Source: Kineosporia mesophila (lineage in GTDB: Bacteria; Actinomycetota; Actinomycetes; Actinomycetales; Kineosporiaceae). From it: a stretch of DNA of 59,432 nt. Location: NCBI RefSeq assembly GCF_021129235.1, contig NZ_JAJOMA010000035.1, positions 1 to 59,432 of the forward strand, written 5' to 3'. This document shows positions 1 through 9,767 of the stretch, piece by piece (the first letter of the stretch is position 1; the number at the start of each line of letters is the position of its first letter). A model generated the notes under the pieces. It worked only from the letters and a program-made list of their open reading frames with translations, had not been told where the DNA came from and searched no databases. The translations under genes and the position numbers were made by a program.

Positions 1-927
1 GTGGAGAACGGCGTCCGGGGGCCAGGCCTGGGCTCCGTGGACGGCGCCCAGCACGGCCCCGGCCATGGCGGCGACCGTGTCGGTGTCCCCGCCGAGCCCG
101 GCCGCCAGGCAGAGGGTCGGGTAGGGATCGTGGTCGAGTGCCACCAGGGCCAGGGCGGCGACGACGGATTCCTGCGAGGCGACCGAGGTGCCCACCACAT
201 CGCGAATGGTCCGAAGCTGTTCTGGCGGGGTGAGTTCGGGCAGGAGCCCCCTGATCCAGCGCAGCCGGGCGGCGATGTCGGCGCCGGCGATCCAGTGCCC
301 GCGCCGGGCGCCGATCTCGGCGGCGGCGCAGGCACGGTCAAGAGCCTCGCTACGAGGTGATCCGTCGAGGCCGGCGCTGACCGCGGCGGCGACCGCGGCG
401 GCCCCGGCCACACCCAGTCCGGTGTCATGGGTGAGACGGCACGCGTCGTGCACGGCATCGACGAAGACGTCCAGATTCTGGTGCCGGAAGGCGATCCCCA
501 CCGGCGCGATCCGCATCGCGGCGCCGTTCGTGGTGCCGCCGGAACCGGCCTCCTCGACCGGCACTCCGTCGAGGATGCGCTGGACCGCCATCTTGGTGCT
601 CGGGCCGAGCAGGTCGAGCGATCCCTTGGCCGCCATCCGTCGTTCCCATTCCAGGAGGGCGTGGGCGAAAAGGCCGGGGTCGATCCGGCCCTGGCCCCGG
701 ATGAGCAGTTCGGCCACCAGGACCGCTTGCTCGGTGTCATCGGTGATGCTGCCCGCGGACATGCCGGCGGCGATGCGTTGTCGGGGCCCGGCATCGATCA
801 GGCCGCTGATGACGCCGTAGTCCTCGGCGATCGCGGCCGGTGACATGGACTGGGTGGGCATGCCCAGGGCGTCGCCGAGGGCCAGGCCGGTCAGGGAGGC
901 GATCGCGTGCTCGGCCAGGGCGGTCAC
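1..927 (-). CDS. ADP-ribosylglycohydrolase family protein, 3' end cut by window edge
   Basis: About 309 codons are visible and the C-terminus lies beyond the left edge. The family (DraG/ARH type) hydrolyses ADP-ribosyl bonds on proteins or small molecules using two metal ions. Landmarks in order are LGDALGMP (residues 17-24), the first metal site ITDDTE (61-66), GGTTNGAAMR near 130, CRLTHDT near 160 and the second metal site GGDTDTVAAM near 280. All expected acidic ligands are present, so the enzyme looks active. The GTG start overlaps the stop of the upstream GntR gene by 4 bp (GTGA), so the two are translationally coupled. That suggests the regulator controls its own operon and the hydrolase. 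The substrate cannot be told from sequence. Confidence 0.88.
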   Translation of the reverse strand, partial: MTALAEHAIASLTGLALGDALGMPTQSMSPAAIAEDYGVISGLIDAGPRQRIAAGMSAGSITDDTEQAVLVAELLIRGQGRIDPGLFAHALLEWERRMAAKGSLDLLGPSTKMAVQRILDGVPVEEAGSGGTTNGAAMRIAPVGIAFRHQNLDVFVDAVHDACRLTHDTGLGVAGAAAVAAAVSAGLDGSPRSEALDRACAAAEIGARRGHWIAGADIAARLRWIRGLLPELTPPEQLRTIRDVVGTSVASQESVVAALALVALDHDPYPTLCLAAGLGGDTDTVAAMAGAVLGAVHGAQAWPPDAVLH

Positions 928-1637
928 TGCGCCCCACCGAAGCGCATGTGAAGACGGAATCGTTCGGGAGCCAGGAGACTTTCGACGTTCTCGACGAAGT
1001 CGCCGGTCGCGGTGTGGGACACGCGCCGCGAATGCAGGAAGGGTGTGCCGGGCGGCCGTCCCAGCCGTTCCGCGTCTGCGGTGTCGAGCGGCACAACGTC
1101 CACCCACTGCTCGGCCCGGGCCGGCACGAGCCCGGCGCCGTCCAGGGTGGCGGTGATCGAGTCGTCGACCAGGCCGTCGGTCAGCACCCGGCGGAGGGCT
1201 CCAGTGAGGGGGACACGACTGCGTTCCAGGGAGATCGCGACGTCGTCGGCCAGCCGCATCCGGTCGATGGCGACGAAGGCGGTGACGGCAGAGCCGATCT
1301 CGGCGGCCAGCACCTCGTCAACGACGGTGGCGATGCGCAGCACACGGGTACGGACCTCGACGCCGACGGCGTCGATGGATCGTGCCCACCCCGAGCGGGG
1401 ATCCAGAACCGCGCCGTCGAAGGTGACGACGGAACCGATGCCGCCGCGGGTGTCGATGTAGTCCTGGTCGGCCAGTTCGGCCAGGGCCGCGCGCACGGTG
1501 CCGCGACTGACGGCGAAGCGCTGCGCGAGTTCGTGCTCGCCGGGCAGGCGCTCGCCGGGCGCATGCCGGCCGGCGGTGATTTCCGCACGCAAGGTTTCGG
1601 CCACGAGGTGGCGCTTCGTTGAGCTGGGCACGTCCAT
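924..1637 (-). CDS. GntR-family transcriptional regulator (HutC/UTRA type)
   Basis: The 237-residue protein has an N-terminal winged helix-turn-helix with the GntR signature (ERLPGEHELAQRFAVSRGTV, about residues 29-48), followed by a C-terminal UTRA effector-binding domain. UTRA domains usually sense sugars, amino acids or nucleotide derivatives and release the repressor from DNA. I chose the ATG at 1637 because it directly precedes the conserved start of the domain. An upstream in-frame start at 1664 would run through the operator-like palindrome and lacks similarity. The gene is first in an operon with the ADP-ribosylglycohydrolase. A palindrome just upstream of the start suggests autoregulation. 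Confidence 0.88.
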   Translation of the reverse strand: MDVPSSTKRHLVAETLRAEITAGRHAPGERLPGEHELAQRFAVSRGTVRAALAELADQDYIDTRGGIGSVVTFDGAVLDPRSGWARSIDAVGVEVRTRVLRIATVVDEVLAAEIGSAVTAFVAIDRMRLADDVAISLERSRVPLTGALRRVLTDGLVDDSITATLDGAGLVPARAEQWVDVVPLDTADAERLGRPPGTPFLHSRRVSHTATGDFVENVESLLAPERFRLHMRFGGAQ

Positions 1638-1661
1638 GACAGTACATGTACATAACCTGTC
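1638..1661 (-). promoter_or_regulatory. Palindromic operator candidate for the GntR regulator
   Basis: GTACATGTAC (1642-1651) is a perfect 10-bp palindrome lying immediately before the GntR start codon. It sits inside a wider GACAG...CTGTC inverted arrangement (1638-1642 and 1657-1661). Position and symmetry fit autorepression. No Shine-Dalgarno sequence is evident between it and the ATG, so the transcript may be leaderless. Confidence 0.45.
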
Positions 1662-1938
1662 CACTCAAGGTCTGGTCGCAACCCACACCGAGACCAGCGT
1701 GGAGGGGTCTCGTCGGTGCCGCCGGTCGGTGTCGGGTCAGGGTCAGGGCCAGGCAGGGCAGGCCCGGGAGGGACGAACCGTCAGTGAGCCGGGGCGGTTG
1801 GCCGGAAGGTGCCGCAGTCAGGAACGGCCTGCTGAATCCACGACGCGGAACGTGTTGCGGAACCGGTCATCAGGAGCAGGCATCCAGACATGTCGAACCA
1901 CAGTTTTCAGATTTCACGGAACGAGGGGCGCAGAACAC

Positions 1939-1983
1939 CGCTCCGGCCCTGCTTCCGAAGGCTTCGGAAGCAGGGCCGGAGCG
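1939..1983 (-). terminator. Perfect 22-bp hairpin after the zinc dehydrogenase
   Basis: Two exact inverted arms (1939-1960 and 1962-1983) meet almost without a loop, beginning 9 bp after the dehydrogenase stop codon. No T-tract follows on either strand, as is common for actinobacterial hairpin terminators. The remaining stretch up to the GntR promoter (1665-1938) shows no convincing gene. Confidence 0.75.
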
Positions 1984-1992
1984 AAGGGAGAG

Positions 1993-3135
<1,143 letters not shown>

Positions 3136-3598
3136 GTGATTCATCCCTTTCGAACGGGCCGGCCGGTGCCGGTGGTGTACCGGGTGCCACGGACGTCCCC
3201 GCGAGAACTGATTCCCCTTGTCTGGACGAATCTGTTCCGGTGGCTGCCATCCCACTCGGCCGGCCAGGTCGTAACCCTCTCCATGTATATCCGCTGCCGG
3301 TCGGCGCGCAATCGGGGGTGGGTATCCCGGCACACCCACCGATGGAGAGGGATCGGGTCGCCGTGGACGCAGGCGGCCGGACGTGCCCGCAGCCGGTCTC
3401 TCTTTCTGCTCTGCCTCGATGTTCCGGGAGGGTCGACCCCGACAACCCGCCATACTTCTGCACACCGACCAGACCGTTGTTCGCGGTGCGCCGGCCGCTT
3501 GGGTGAGCGAATTTCCTGCGCACAGAACCGTATCGAACCGAGCTGAATCGTCTGATCAGTGCTCCGGACCCTCCTGCGAACATCCATCCGGCAAGGGT
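3136..3598. other. Intergenic region upstream of the zinc dehydrogenase
   Basis: This 463-bp stretch lies between the response-regulator stop and the dehydrogenase start. Open frames exist on both strands, but their translations are rich in Arg, Pro and Cys without domain-like sequence, so I treat it as non-coding. It should hold the dehydrogenase promoter. I find no clear operator or terminator. Confidence 0.5.
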
Positions 3599-4261
3599 TC
3601 ACCCCGCCCAGGTGTACTGATGCTCCGGCCGCCCCGCGGCCCCGTAACGCAGGGAGACCGTGGCCTGCCCCTCCTGGGTCAGGGCGGCCAGGTAGCGCTG
3701 CGCCGTCGCCCGCGAAATGCCCAGGGCATCAGCCACACTCGCGGCCGTGATGGCCGGGCGCCCGGCGCGCAGCTGCTCGACGACGAGGCGGGCCGTCACC
3801 GGGGACTGGCCCTTGGGGGCGGGGGCCTGGTCGGCCTGGCGCAGGGCCAGGAAGGCCCGGTCCACGGCGGCCTGGCCAAGGGGGTCGCCGGTGTCGGGCA
3901 GGAGCTGCCGGAAGCGCGCGTAGGCGCCCAGGCGATGCTGCAACTGAGTGCCCGCGAACGGCTTGACCAGGTAGTTCAGGGCTCCGGCCGACAGCGCGGC
4001 GCGCACGGTTGCCACCGCGGAGTCGGCCGTGACCATGATGACGTCACAGGTCAGGGCCCGGGCGACCTCGGTGCCGGGACGGTCGGGCAGGTAGTTGTCG
4101 ACCAGCGCCAGGTCGGGATGGTGGCGCTGGGCCTGCTCGATCGCGTCGGCGCCGGTGAACGCGGTGCCCACCACCGAGAACCCCTCGACCTCCTCGACGA
4201 AACGCGCGTGCAGGGCGGCCACGCGAAAATCGTCCTCGACGATGAGCACGGTGTGGGTCAT
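3599..4261 (-). CDS. Response regulator, CitB/DcuR type
   Basis: A 220-residue two-component regulator. The receiver domain has the acidic pocket E9-D10-D11, the phosphoacceptor D55 in LALVDNYLPD and K100 in YLVKPF, so it should be phosphorylatable. The C-terminal part carries a helix-turn-helix (VADALGISRATAQRYLAAL, about residues 165-183) typical of regulators partnered with CitA/DcuS kinases. Its ATG overlaps the kinase stop codon (ATGA), so the pair is translationally coupled. The divergent ABC-importer operon is the obvious candidate target. Confidence 0.9.
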   Translation of the reverse strand: MTHTVLIVEDDFRVAALHARFVEEVEGFSVVGTAFTGADAIEQAQRHHPDLALVDNYLPDRPGTEVARALTCDVIMVTADSAVATVRAALSAGALNYLVKPFAGTQLQHRLGAYARFRQLLPDTGDPLGQAAVDRAFLALRQADQAPAPKGQSPVTARLVVEQLRAGRPAITAASVADALGISRATAQRYLAALTQEGQATVSLRYGAAGRPEHQYTWAG

Positions 4262-5934
4262 CGGGTTTCTCCAGAATGATGGACGAGGTGGCCGGGTGCG
4301 GTCGCATCGGTCACCGCAGGACGCAGCACGCCCGGCATGCGGGCGACGAAGACGGTCGGGTCGCTCACGCCACCCGGGTGGGTCAGGTCCACGCTCCCGC
4401 CGAAGGACTCGGCCGTGCGACGGGCATTGGGCAGCCCCAGGCCCCGTTCCGGGCCACGGGTGGAGAAGCCCTCCTGGAAGATGCTGCGGCGCATGGTCTC
4501 CGGCACACCGTCGCCCGAGTCCGCCACGCTGATCAGCAGGTCCTCCCCGTCCACGAGCAGATCGACCTCGACCCGGGCCGGACGGTGCCGGGTCTGCCGG
4601 GCCCGCCGTGCGGCCTCGACCGCATTGTTGACCAGATTGCCGAGCACGGTGATCACCTCGACCGGCGCCGTGAGTTTGCGGGGCACATAACTGGTCTCGC
4701 TCAGCACCAGGGCGACACCGGTCTCGCTGGCCTCGGCGGTCTTGCCGGCCAGGAACGCCCGGATGCTGGCCGGGGCGATCATCTCCTCGGTCATCCCCAC
4801 TGCCACCCCCGGCCCCTCGGCAAGTGCGTCCAGGTACTCCAGCGCATCCGCCGGCCCGGCGGTGTGCAGCAGGCCGCGCACGGTGTGCATCCGGTTGGCG
4901 AACTCGTGGCGCTGGGCGCGCAGGGCCTGTGTCATCAGCCGGACCCCCTCCAGTTCGCTGGTCAGGTTCTCCATCTCGGTCCGGTCCACCATCGTCACCA
5001 CCGATCCCAGGGTGCGGCCGTCATGGTGCACGTCGCGGCGGGTGACGACCAGGGCACGGTCGTCCAGCGTGGCCACGTCCCGGCCGGGTGCCGCCGCGGT
5101 CATCGCCCGCCGCACCGCCAGCGGCAGGTCACTGTCCTCCAGGCGCTCGCCGATCCGCACGCGGGAGCCCAGCAGGCGCTGCGCCTCGGCGTTGAGCATG
5201 GTCACCGTGCCCTCGACGTCGATGGCGGTCACCGCGTCCGAGACCCCGAACAGCACGGCCTCGCGCTCGCGCACCAGTTCGGCCAGGTCGGCCGGTTCCA
5301 GGCCGAAGATACGGCGTTTCAGCAACCGGGTGAGCAGCAGGTTGCCGCCGATCCCGGCCAGCAGGCCGAGGCCGAGCAGCAGGATGCTGTCGCGCAGCAG
5401 GCGTTGCAGGGCCCGGGTGATCTCCTGGGCGTCGAACCCCACACTGACCTCGCCGACGATCGTCCCGTCGCCCGCCCGCAGGGGCACCTTGCCGCGGGCC
5501 GACAGGCCCAGGGTGCCGCGTTCGATGTTGGTCACGTGGTGTCCGCGCAGGGCGGCGTCGGGGCTGGTGCTGACCCGGTGGCCGATCTCGGCCGGGTTCG
5601 GGTGCGCCAGGCGGATCCCGTCGCGGTCGGTGACCACGACGAACAGCGCCCCGGTGGCCCGCTGGGCCTGCCGGGCGCGCTCCTGCACGGCCGGCTGGCG
5701 CCGGGCGAGGACGTCGTCCGCGAGTGAGGGTTCGGTGGCGAAGGTCTCCGCCACGAACAGCGCCCGGTCGGTGAACCGCTGGCGCAGCGTGTGATTCACC
5801 TGCCAGGCCGCCACGGTGAAGCCCAGCCCGGTGACGACCACCAGAAGGAGCACCTGCAGCAGGAGCAGCTGCCGGGTGAAGGGCAGCCGGGCGGGCCGTG
5901 GCGTGCGGGGGCCAAGCTGCTTCGTCGCAACCAT
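4258..5934 (-). CDS. Sensor histidine kinase, CitA/DcuS type
   Basis: A 558-residue membrane kinase. Transmembrane segment 1 is at about residues 23-44, followed by an extracytoplasmic sensor domain of about 130 residues and segment 2 at about 178-198. A cytoplasmic PAS domain follows (about 210-310), then the histidine box QRHEFANRMH near 340. The ATPase N-box NLVNNAVEAA is near 430-440, with ADSGDGVPE and GLGLPNARR after it. The HEFxNRxH form of the box is typical of kinases sensing C4-dicarboxylates or citrate. The ATG at 5934 is chosen because GGTGA lies just upstream and the first membrane helix follows. Longer upstream frames would extend into the divergent operon's promoter. The ligand is unknown. 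Confidence 0.9.
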   Translation of the reverse strand: MVATKQLGPRTPRPARLPFTRQLLLLQVLLLVVVTGLGFTVAAWQVNHTLRQRFTDRALFVAETFATEPSLADDVLARRQPAVQERARQAQRATGALFVVVTDRDGIRLAHPNPAEIGHRVSTSPDAALRGHHVTNIERGTLGLSARGKVPLRAGDGTIVGEVSVGFDAQEITRALQRLLRDSILLLGLGLLAGIGGNLLLTRLLKRRIFGLEPADLAELVREREAVLFGVSDAVTAIDVEGTVTMLNAEAQRLLGSRVRIGERLEDSDLPLAVRRAMTAAAPGRDVATLDDRALVVTRRDVHHDGRTLGSVVTMVDRTEMENLTSELEGVRLMTQALRAQRHEFANRMHTVRGLLHTAGPADALEYLDALAEGPGVAVGMTEEMIAPASIRAFLAGKTAEASETGVALVLSETSYVPRKLTAPVEVITVLGNLVNNAVEAARRARQTRHRPARVEVDLLVDGEDLLISVADSGDGVPETMRRSIFQEGFSTRGPERGLGLPNARRTAESFGGSVDLTHPGGVSDPTVFVARMPGVLRPAVTDATAPGHLVHHSGETR

Positions 5935-5961
5935 CGGGTCACCGTAGACGCGGAGCATCGG

Positions 5962-5979
5962 TGCGCACAATGCGCACAA
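5962..5979. promoter_or_regulatory. Tandem 9-bp repeat in the divergent promoter
   Basis: TGCGCACAA occurs twice head-to-tail with no spacer, between the kinase start (5934) and the ABC ATPase start (6086). A related GTTGCGC lies at 5994-6000. Direct repeats in a regulator-target intergenic region are the usual form of response-regulator sites. I infer, without proof, that the CitB-type regulator binds here. Confidence 0.45.
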
Positions 5980-6085
5980 CCCGATCAAAGAGGGTTGCGC
6001 GGGTAAGGGCCGCAACGCAGACGCCAGGGCCGGCCGGTACCTAACGTGCCGGGAAACGTCACCGATCCTCGAAGGCGAGATCCCG

Positions 6086-6886
6086 ATGACTCCACTGGTG
6101 CAGTTACGGCAGGCCACGAAACGTTTCCCGAACGGCCGCGGCGGCCTGCACACCGCGATCCGTGACGTGGACCTCGACATCGGCGCGGGCGAGTTCGTCG
6201 CCGTCGTGGGCCCTACCGGATGCGGCAAATCCACGACTCTCTCGCTGATTTCGGGCCTGCAGCCGCCCTCGGCGGGCACGGTCACGGTCGGCGGCGATCA
6301 GGTCCAGGGCATCCCCGGCGGTGTCGGGTACATGTTCCAGTCCGACGCCATGCTGCCCTGGCGCAGTGTGCTGGCGAACGTGGCCGCGGGTCCCGTCTGG
6401 CGGGGCCTGGGCAAGGACGAGGCCCGGCGCCGGGCCCGGGACTGGATCGCCCGCGTCGGCCTGGACGGCTTCGAGAACTACTACATGCACCAGCTGTCCG
6501 GCGGTATGCGCAAGCGGGTGGCGCTGGCCCAGACCCTGGTCAACGAGCCCAGCATTCTGCTGATGGACGAGCCGTTCTCGGCGCTCGACGTGCAGACCCG
6601 GGCCCTGATGCAGCAGGAGCTGCTGCGGCTGTGGGCCGGTTCGGGGGCGGCGGTCGTGTTCGTCACCCACGATCTGGAGGAGGCCATCGTGCTGGCCGAC
6701 CGGGTGGTGGTGATGACGGCCTCACCGGCCCGGGTGAAGGCCACCTTCGACGTGCGCCTGACCCGCCCGCGCGAGGTCGAGGACCTGCGCACCACCACCG
6801 GGTTCATCGAGATCTACCGGGAGATCTGGTCGTCGCTGTCGGCCGAGGTCGACATCGCGCGGAAGGGGCAGACCCGTGCCGCTTGA
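6086..6886 (+). CDS. ABC transporter ATP-binding protein, nitrate/sulfonate/taurine type
   Basis: A 266-residue ATPase with Walker A GPTGCGKST (residues 42-50) and the Q-loop FQSDAMLPWRSV near 91. The latter is a hallmark of SsuB/TauB/NrtD-like subunits. It also has the signature LSGGMRKRVALAQ near 137, Walker B ILLMDEPFSAL near 157 and the switch VTHD near 193. All catalytic elements are intact. It powers the importer encoded with the two following genes and overlaps the permease gene by 11 bp. The promoter faces the two-component system. Substrates of this subfamily include nitrate, alkanesulfonates, taurine, bicarbonate and thiamin precursors. Sequence alone does not choose among them. Confidence 0.92.
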   Translation: MTPLVQLRQATKRFPNGRGGLHTAIRDVDLDIGAGEFVAVVGPTGCGKSTTLSLISGLQPPSAGTVTVGGDQVQGIPGGVGYMFQSDAMLPWRSVLANVAAGPVWRGLGKDEARRRARDWIARVGLDGFENYYMHQLSGGMRKRVALAQTLVNEPSILLMDEPFSALDVQTRALMQQELLRLWAGSGAAVVFVTHDLEEAIVLADRVVVMTASPARVKATFDVRLTRPREVEDLRTTTGFIEIYREIWSSLSAEVDIARKGQTRAA

Positions 6887-7751
6887 GACCGCCACCCCCG
6901 TGCCCGCCGCGGCCGCCGGTGAGCACGACGACCTGGCCGCCGTCCGCGCGGCCCGCCGCCGGCACCGTGCCACCGTCTGGGGTCTGCGGGTGCTCGTGCT
7001 GATCGTGGTGTTCGGCAGCTGGGAACTGCTGTCCACGTACTACATCGACCCGTTCTACTACTCCAAGCCCTCCCTGATCGCGCAGCGCCTGGGGGAGTGG
7101 TTCACCGACGGCACCTCCAAGGGCTCGATCTGGGTCAACCTCAGTGCCACGCTCCAGGAGGCCATCTACGGCTTCGCGCTCGGTTCGGTGCTCGGCGTGG
7201 TGCTGGGCATCTTGTTCGGCCGGGCCCGGCTGCTGGCCGAGGTGCTCTCCCCGTTCATCCAGGCCCTCAACGCCGTGCCCCGCATCGTGCTGGCCGCGTT
7301 GTTCATCATCTGGTTCGGCCTGGGCATGGAGTCGAAGATCGCCACCGCCCTGGTGCTGGTCTTCTTCCCGGTGTTCTTCAACGCCTTCCAGGGCGCCCGC
7401 GAGGTCGACCGCACCTTCGTCGACAACGCCCGCATCCTCGGCGCGAGCCGCTTCCAGGTGCTCACCTCGATCGTCGTGCCCAGCGCGACCAGCTGGATCC
7501 TGGCGTCCCTGCACACCGCCTTCGGGTTCGCCCTGATCGGCGCGATCGTCGGTGAGTACGCCGGTGCCGACAAGGGCATCGGCCTGCTGATCTCCACCGC
7601 CCAGGGAACGTTCGACGCCGCCGGCATCTACGCGGGCATGATCCTGTCCACCGCCCTGGCCCTGCTCGCCGAGGTGATCCTCGGCGCCCTGGAACGGCGG
7701 CTGCTGCGCTGGCGCCCACCCAGCCAGTCCGCCGGCGCCATCGGTATCTGA
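6876..7751 (+). CDS. ABC transporter permease, nitrate/sulfonate/taurine type
   Basis: A 291-residue inner-membrane permease of the binding-protein-dependent family. After a charged cytoplasmic N-terminus, the first membrane helix lies at about residues 32-52 (LRVLVLIVVFGSWELL), with five more helices following. The ATPase-contacting EAA-like loop is visible as GASRFQVLTSIVVPSA near residue 189. It starts 11 bp inside the ATPase gene and is followed after 50 bp by the binding protein. It therefore forms the channel of the same importer, presumably as a homodimer because no second permease gene is present. Confidence 0.92.
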   Translation: MPLETATPVPAAAAGEHDDLAAVRAARRRHRATVWGLRVLVLIVVFGSWELLSTYYIDPFYYSKPSLIAQRLGEWFTDGTSKGSIWVNLSATLQEAIYGFALGSVLGVVLGILFGRARLLAEVLSPFIQALNAVPRIVLAALFIIWFGLGMESKIATALVLVFFPVFFNAFQGAREVDRTFVDNARILGASRFQVLTSIVVPSATSWILASLHTAFGFALIGAIVGEYAGADKGIGLLISTAQGTFDAAGIYAGMILSTALALLAEVILGALERRLLRWRPPSQSAGAIGI

Positions 7752-7801
7752 TCCACCACCGTGCGAATGACGCGTCCACCATTGGACCCGAGAACCCGAG
7801 G

Positions 7802-8848
7802 ATGACGATGAAGACCACGCAACGACGCGCGGTGACGGCGGCCGCTGTGATCGCGCTCGGCCTGACCGTGAGCGCCTGCCAGACCCAGTCCAAGGCCGCC
7901 TCGGGCAACCCGGCCGAGGTCTCGATCATGGTCGGCGGGCTCGACAAGGTGATCTATCTGCCGGCCGAACTGACCGAGCGCCTCGGCTATTTCAAGGACC
8001 AGGGCCTGACCGTCAAGCTGCAGAGCCAGCCCTCGGGCGCGAACGCCGAGACCGCCTTGGTGGCGGGGCAGGTGGACGGGGTGGTCGGGTTCTACGACCA
8101 CACGATCGATCTGCAGACCAAGGGCAAGTGCATCCGTTCGGTGGTGCAGTTCGCGAACGTTCCCGGGGAGGTCGAGATCGTCGGGAAGGACGCGGGAATC
8201 ACCGGCGCGAAGGACTTCGCGGGCAAGAAGCTCGGCATCACCAGCCCGGGTTCGTCCACCGACTTCCTCACCCAGTACCTGGCGGGCAAGGCCGGGGCGG
8301 CCACCGACGAATACACCACGGTGGCCGCCGGCGCGGGCGCCACGTTCATCGCGGCCCTGCAGAACGGCGGCATCGACGCCGGCATGACGACCGACCCGAC
8401 CGCTCAGCAGATCAAGGAAAAGGGCCTGGGAGACGTCCTTCTCGACATGCGCACCGAGGAGGGGACCCGCGCCGCGCTCGGCGGTCTGTATCCGGCCAGC
8501 TCGCTGTACATGGACTGCGACTACGTGGAGAAGAACCCGCAGACCGTGCAGAAACTGGCCAACGCCCTGGTGAAGACCCTGGCCTTCATCAACACCCACA
8601 GCGGGCAGGAGATCGCGCAGCAGATGCCGGGCGAGTACGCCTCCGGTTCCGGCGGGGCGGCCAGTTACGCCGCCGCGATCGACGCCAGCAAGGGCATGTT
8701 CACCGCGACCGGCGTGATGGACCCCGACGGCGCCCAGAACGTGCTCACCGTGCTCAGCCAGTTCAACCCCAACGTCAAGGGCAAGGCCGGCACGGTCGAC
8801 CTCGGCAAGACCTACACCACCGAGTTCGCGAGCAAGGCCACCGGCTGA
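7802..8848 (+). CDS. ABC transporter substrate-binding lipoprotein (NMT1/THI5-like)
   Basis: A 348-residue binding protein with a lipoprotein signal peptide ending in the lipobox LTVSAC (Cys near 26). The mature part begins VSIMVGGLDKVIYLPAELTERLGYFKDQGL, typical of the NMT1/SsuA-like family. These proteins carry nitrate, sulfonates or pyrimidine precursors. GAGATFIAALQNGGIDAG is the usual second-lobe motif. The start has GAGG just upstream, and an ATG two codons later is equally possible. The operon order ATPase, permease, binding protein is complete, so this is a full importer. Confidence 0.9.
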   Translation: MTMKTTQRRAVTAAAVIALGLTVSACQTQSKAASGNPAEVSIMVGGLDKVIYLPAELTERLGYFKDQGLTVKLQSQPSGANAETALVAGQVDGVVGFYDHTIDLQTKGKCIRSVVQFANVPGEVEIVGKDAGITGAKDFAGKKLGITSPGSSTDFLTQYLAGKAGAATDEYTTVAAGAGATFIAALQNGGIDAGMTTDPTAQQIKEKGLGDVLLDMRTEEGTRAALGGLYPASSLYMDCDYVEKNPQTVQKLANALVKTLAFINTHSGQEIAQQMPGEYASGSGGAASYAAAIDASKGMFTATGVMDPDGAQNVLTVLSQFNPNVKGKAGTVDLGKTYTTEFASKATG

Positions 8849-8981
8849 TCCGGGGGCATCGGGTGCAGCTGGGCGCCGGGCCGGTCGCGCGCGTATGGCG
8901 GCCGGTCACCGGCGTATGGTCTGCCCTCCCGATTGCTGCTCGAATGGGCCACGTCGTCACCGCACAGCGTTGGGAACCATT

Positions 8982-9767
8982 GTGAGCAAGGCAAATATCA
9001 ACATCATGCGGTTGCTGAACGGTCTCGTCGACCGGGTGCTCGACCCCGTTCAGGATCTGCCGTCGGGCGCGCGTGTCGTCCAGATCGCCTGCGGTACCGG
9101 GGGGCTCGGTCTGGCCCTGGCCGGTCGCCGCCCGGATCTGCAGATCACCGGGATCGACCTGGATGCCTCCGTTCTGGAGGAGGCGCGGGCCGAGGCCGCG
9201 GCGCAGGGACTGAAGATCGAATTCCTCCGGATGGACATGGCCGGGCTGGACCTTCCCGAAGCCGGGGCGGACGCGGTCATCTCCCGGATGGGGCTGCTGA
9301 CCCCCGGAACCGGCGACTTCGGTGCCTCGGCGCGGGAGGCGGCGCGCATCCTGCGGCCAGGTGGAGCGCTGAGCATGGTCACCTGGACCGACCTGGCCTC
9401 CAGCCCGTACACCGGGATCGGGCTCCCGCTGCTGAGGCGGGTGCTGCCGCCGGGAACCGTGCCCGACCTGGAGAAGCTCTTCGAGGACTCGGCCCGGCCG
9501 GGAGCGCTCGAAGGGTATCTCCAGGACGCCGGGCTGCGCGAGGTCGAGGGATCGTGGCTGCGGTGGGACACCGAGTACCCGGACTTCGAGGCCTGGTGGC
9601 AGTTCGGCGCCGGATTCGGGCCGCTGAAGGCTCTCTTCGGCCGGCTGGGCGCCGAAGGGCTGGCGACCGCGCGCCAGATGATGATCGACGACCTGAAGCA
9701 GTACCGCACGCCGTCCGGAAGCTACCGGATCCCGGCCCGGGCGAGGGTGATCACGGCCCGGCGCTGA
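8982..9767 (+). CDS. Class I SAM-dependent methyltransferase
   Basis: A 261-residue protein with a Rossmann-like methyltransferase fold. SAM motif I reads VVQIACGTGGLGLAL, the acidic ribose contact is GIDLDASVLEEA, and AVISRMGLL and REAARILRPGGALSMVTW follow as motifs II-III. This resembles UbiE/COQ5-like enzymes that methylate small molecules. The GTG at 8982 is preferred because GGGA precedes it. Upstream in-frame codons give an unlikely Cys/Arg-rich leader. Its 3' end overlaps the convergent AraC gene by 17 bp. The acceptor is unknown. Confidence 0.8.
   Translation: MSKANINIMRLLNGLVDRVLDPVQDLPSGARVVQIACGTGGLGLALAGRRPDLQITGIDLDASVLEEARAEAAAQGLKIEFLRMDMAGLDLPEAGADAVISRMGLLTPGTGDFGASAREAARILRPGGALSMVTWTDLASSPYTGIGLPLLRRVLPPGTVPDLEKLFEDSARPGALEGYLQDAGLREVEGSWLRWDTEYPDFEAWWQFGAGFGPLKALFGRLGAEGLATARQMMIDDLKQYRTPSGSYRIPARARVITARR

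Noticed and set aside
3141-3602. 153-codon minus frame upstream of the zinc dehydrogenase
   Set aside because: Arg/Pro-rich, no domain and no ribosome site; most likely non-coding.
4276-5727. 483-codon plus-strand frame across the sensor kinase
   Set aside because: Low-complexity His/Gln/Gly translation, antisense to a well-supported histidine kinase.
8849-8981. Terminator after the nitrate/taurine-type importer
   Set aside because: Only a 6-bp stem with one-base spacer (GCCGGT/ACCGGC) is present; too weak to call.
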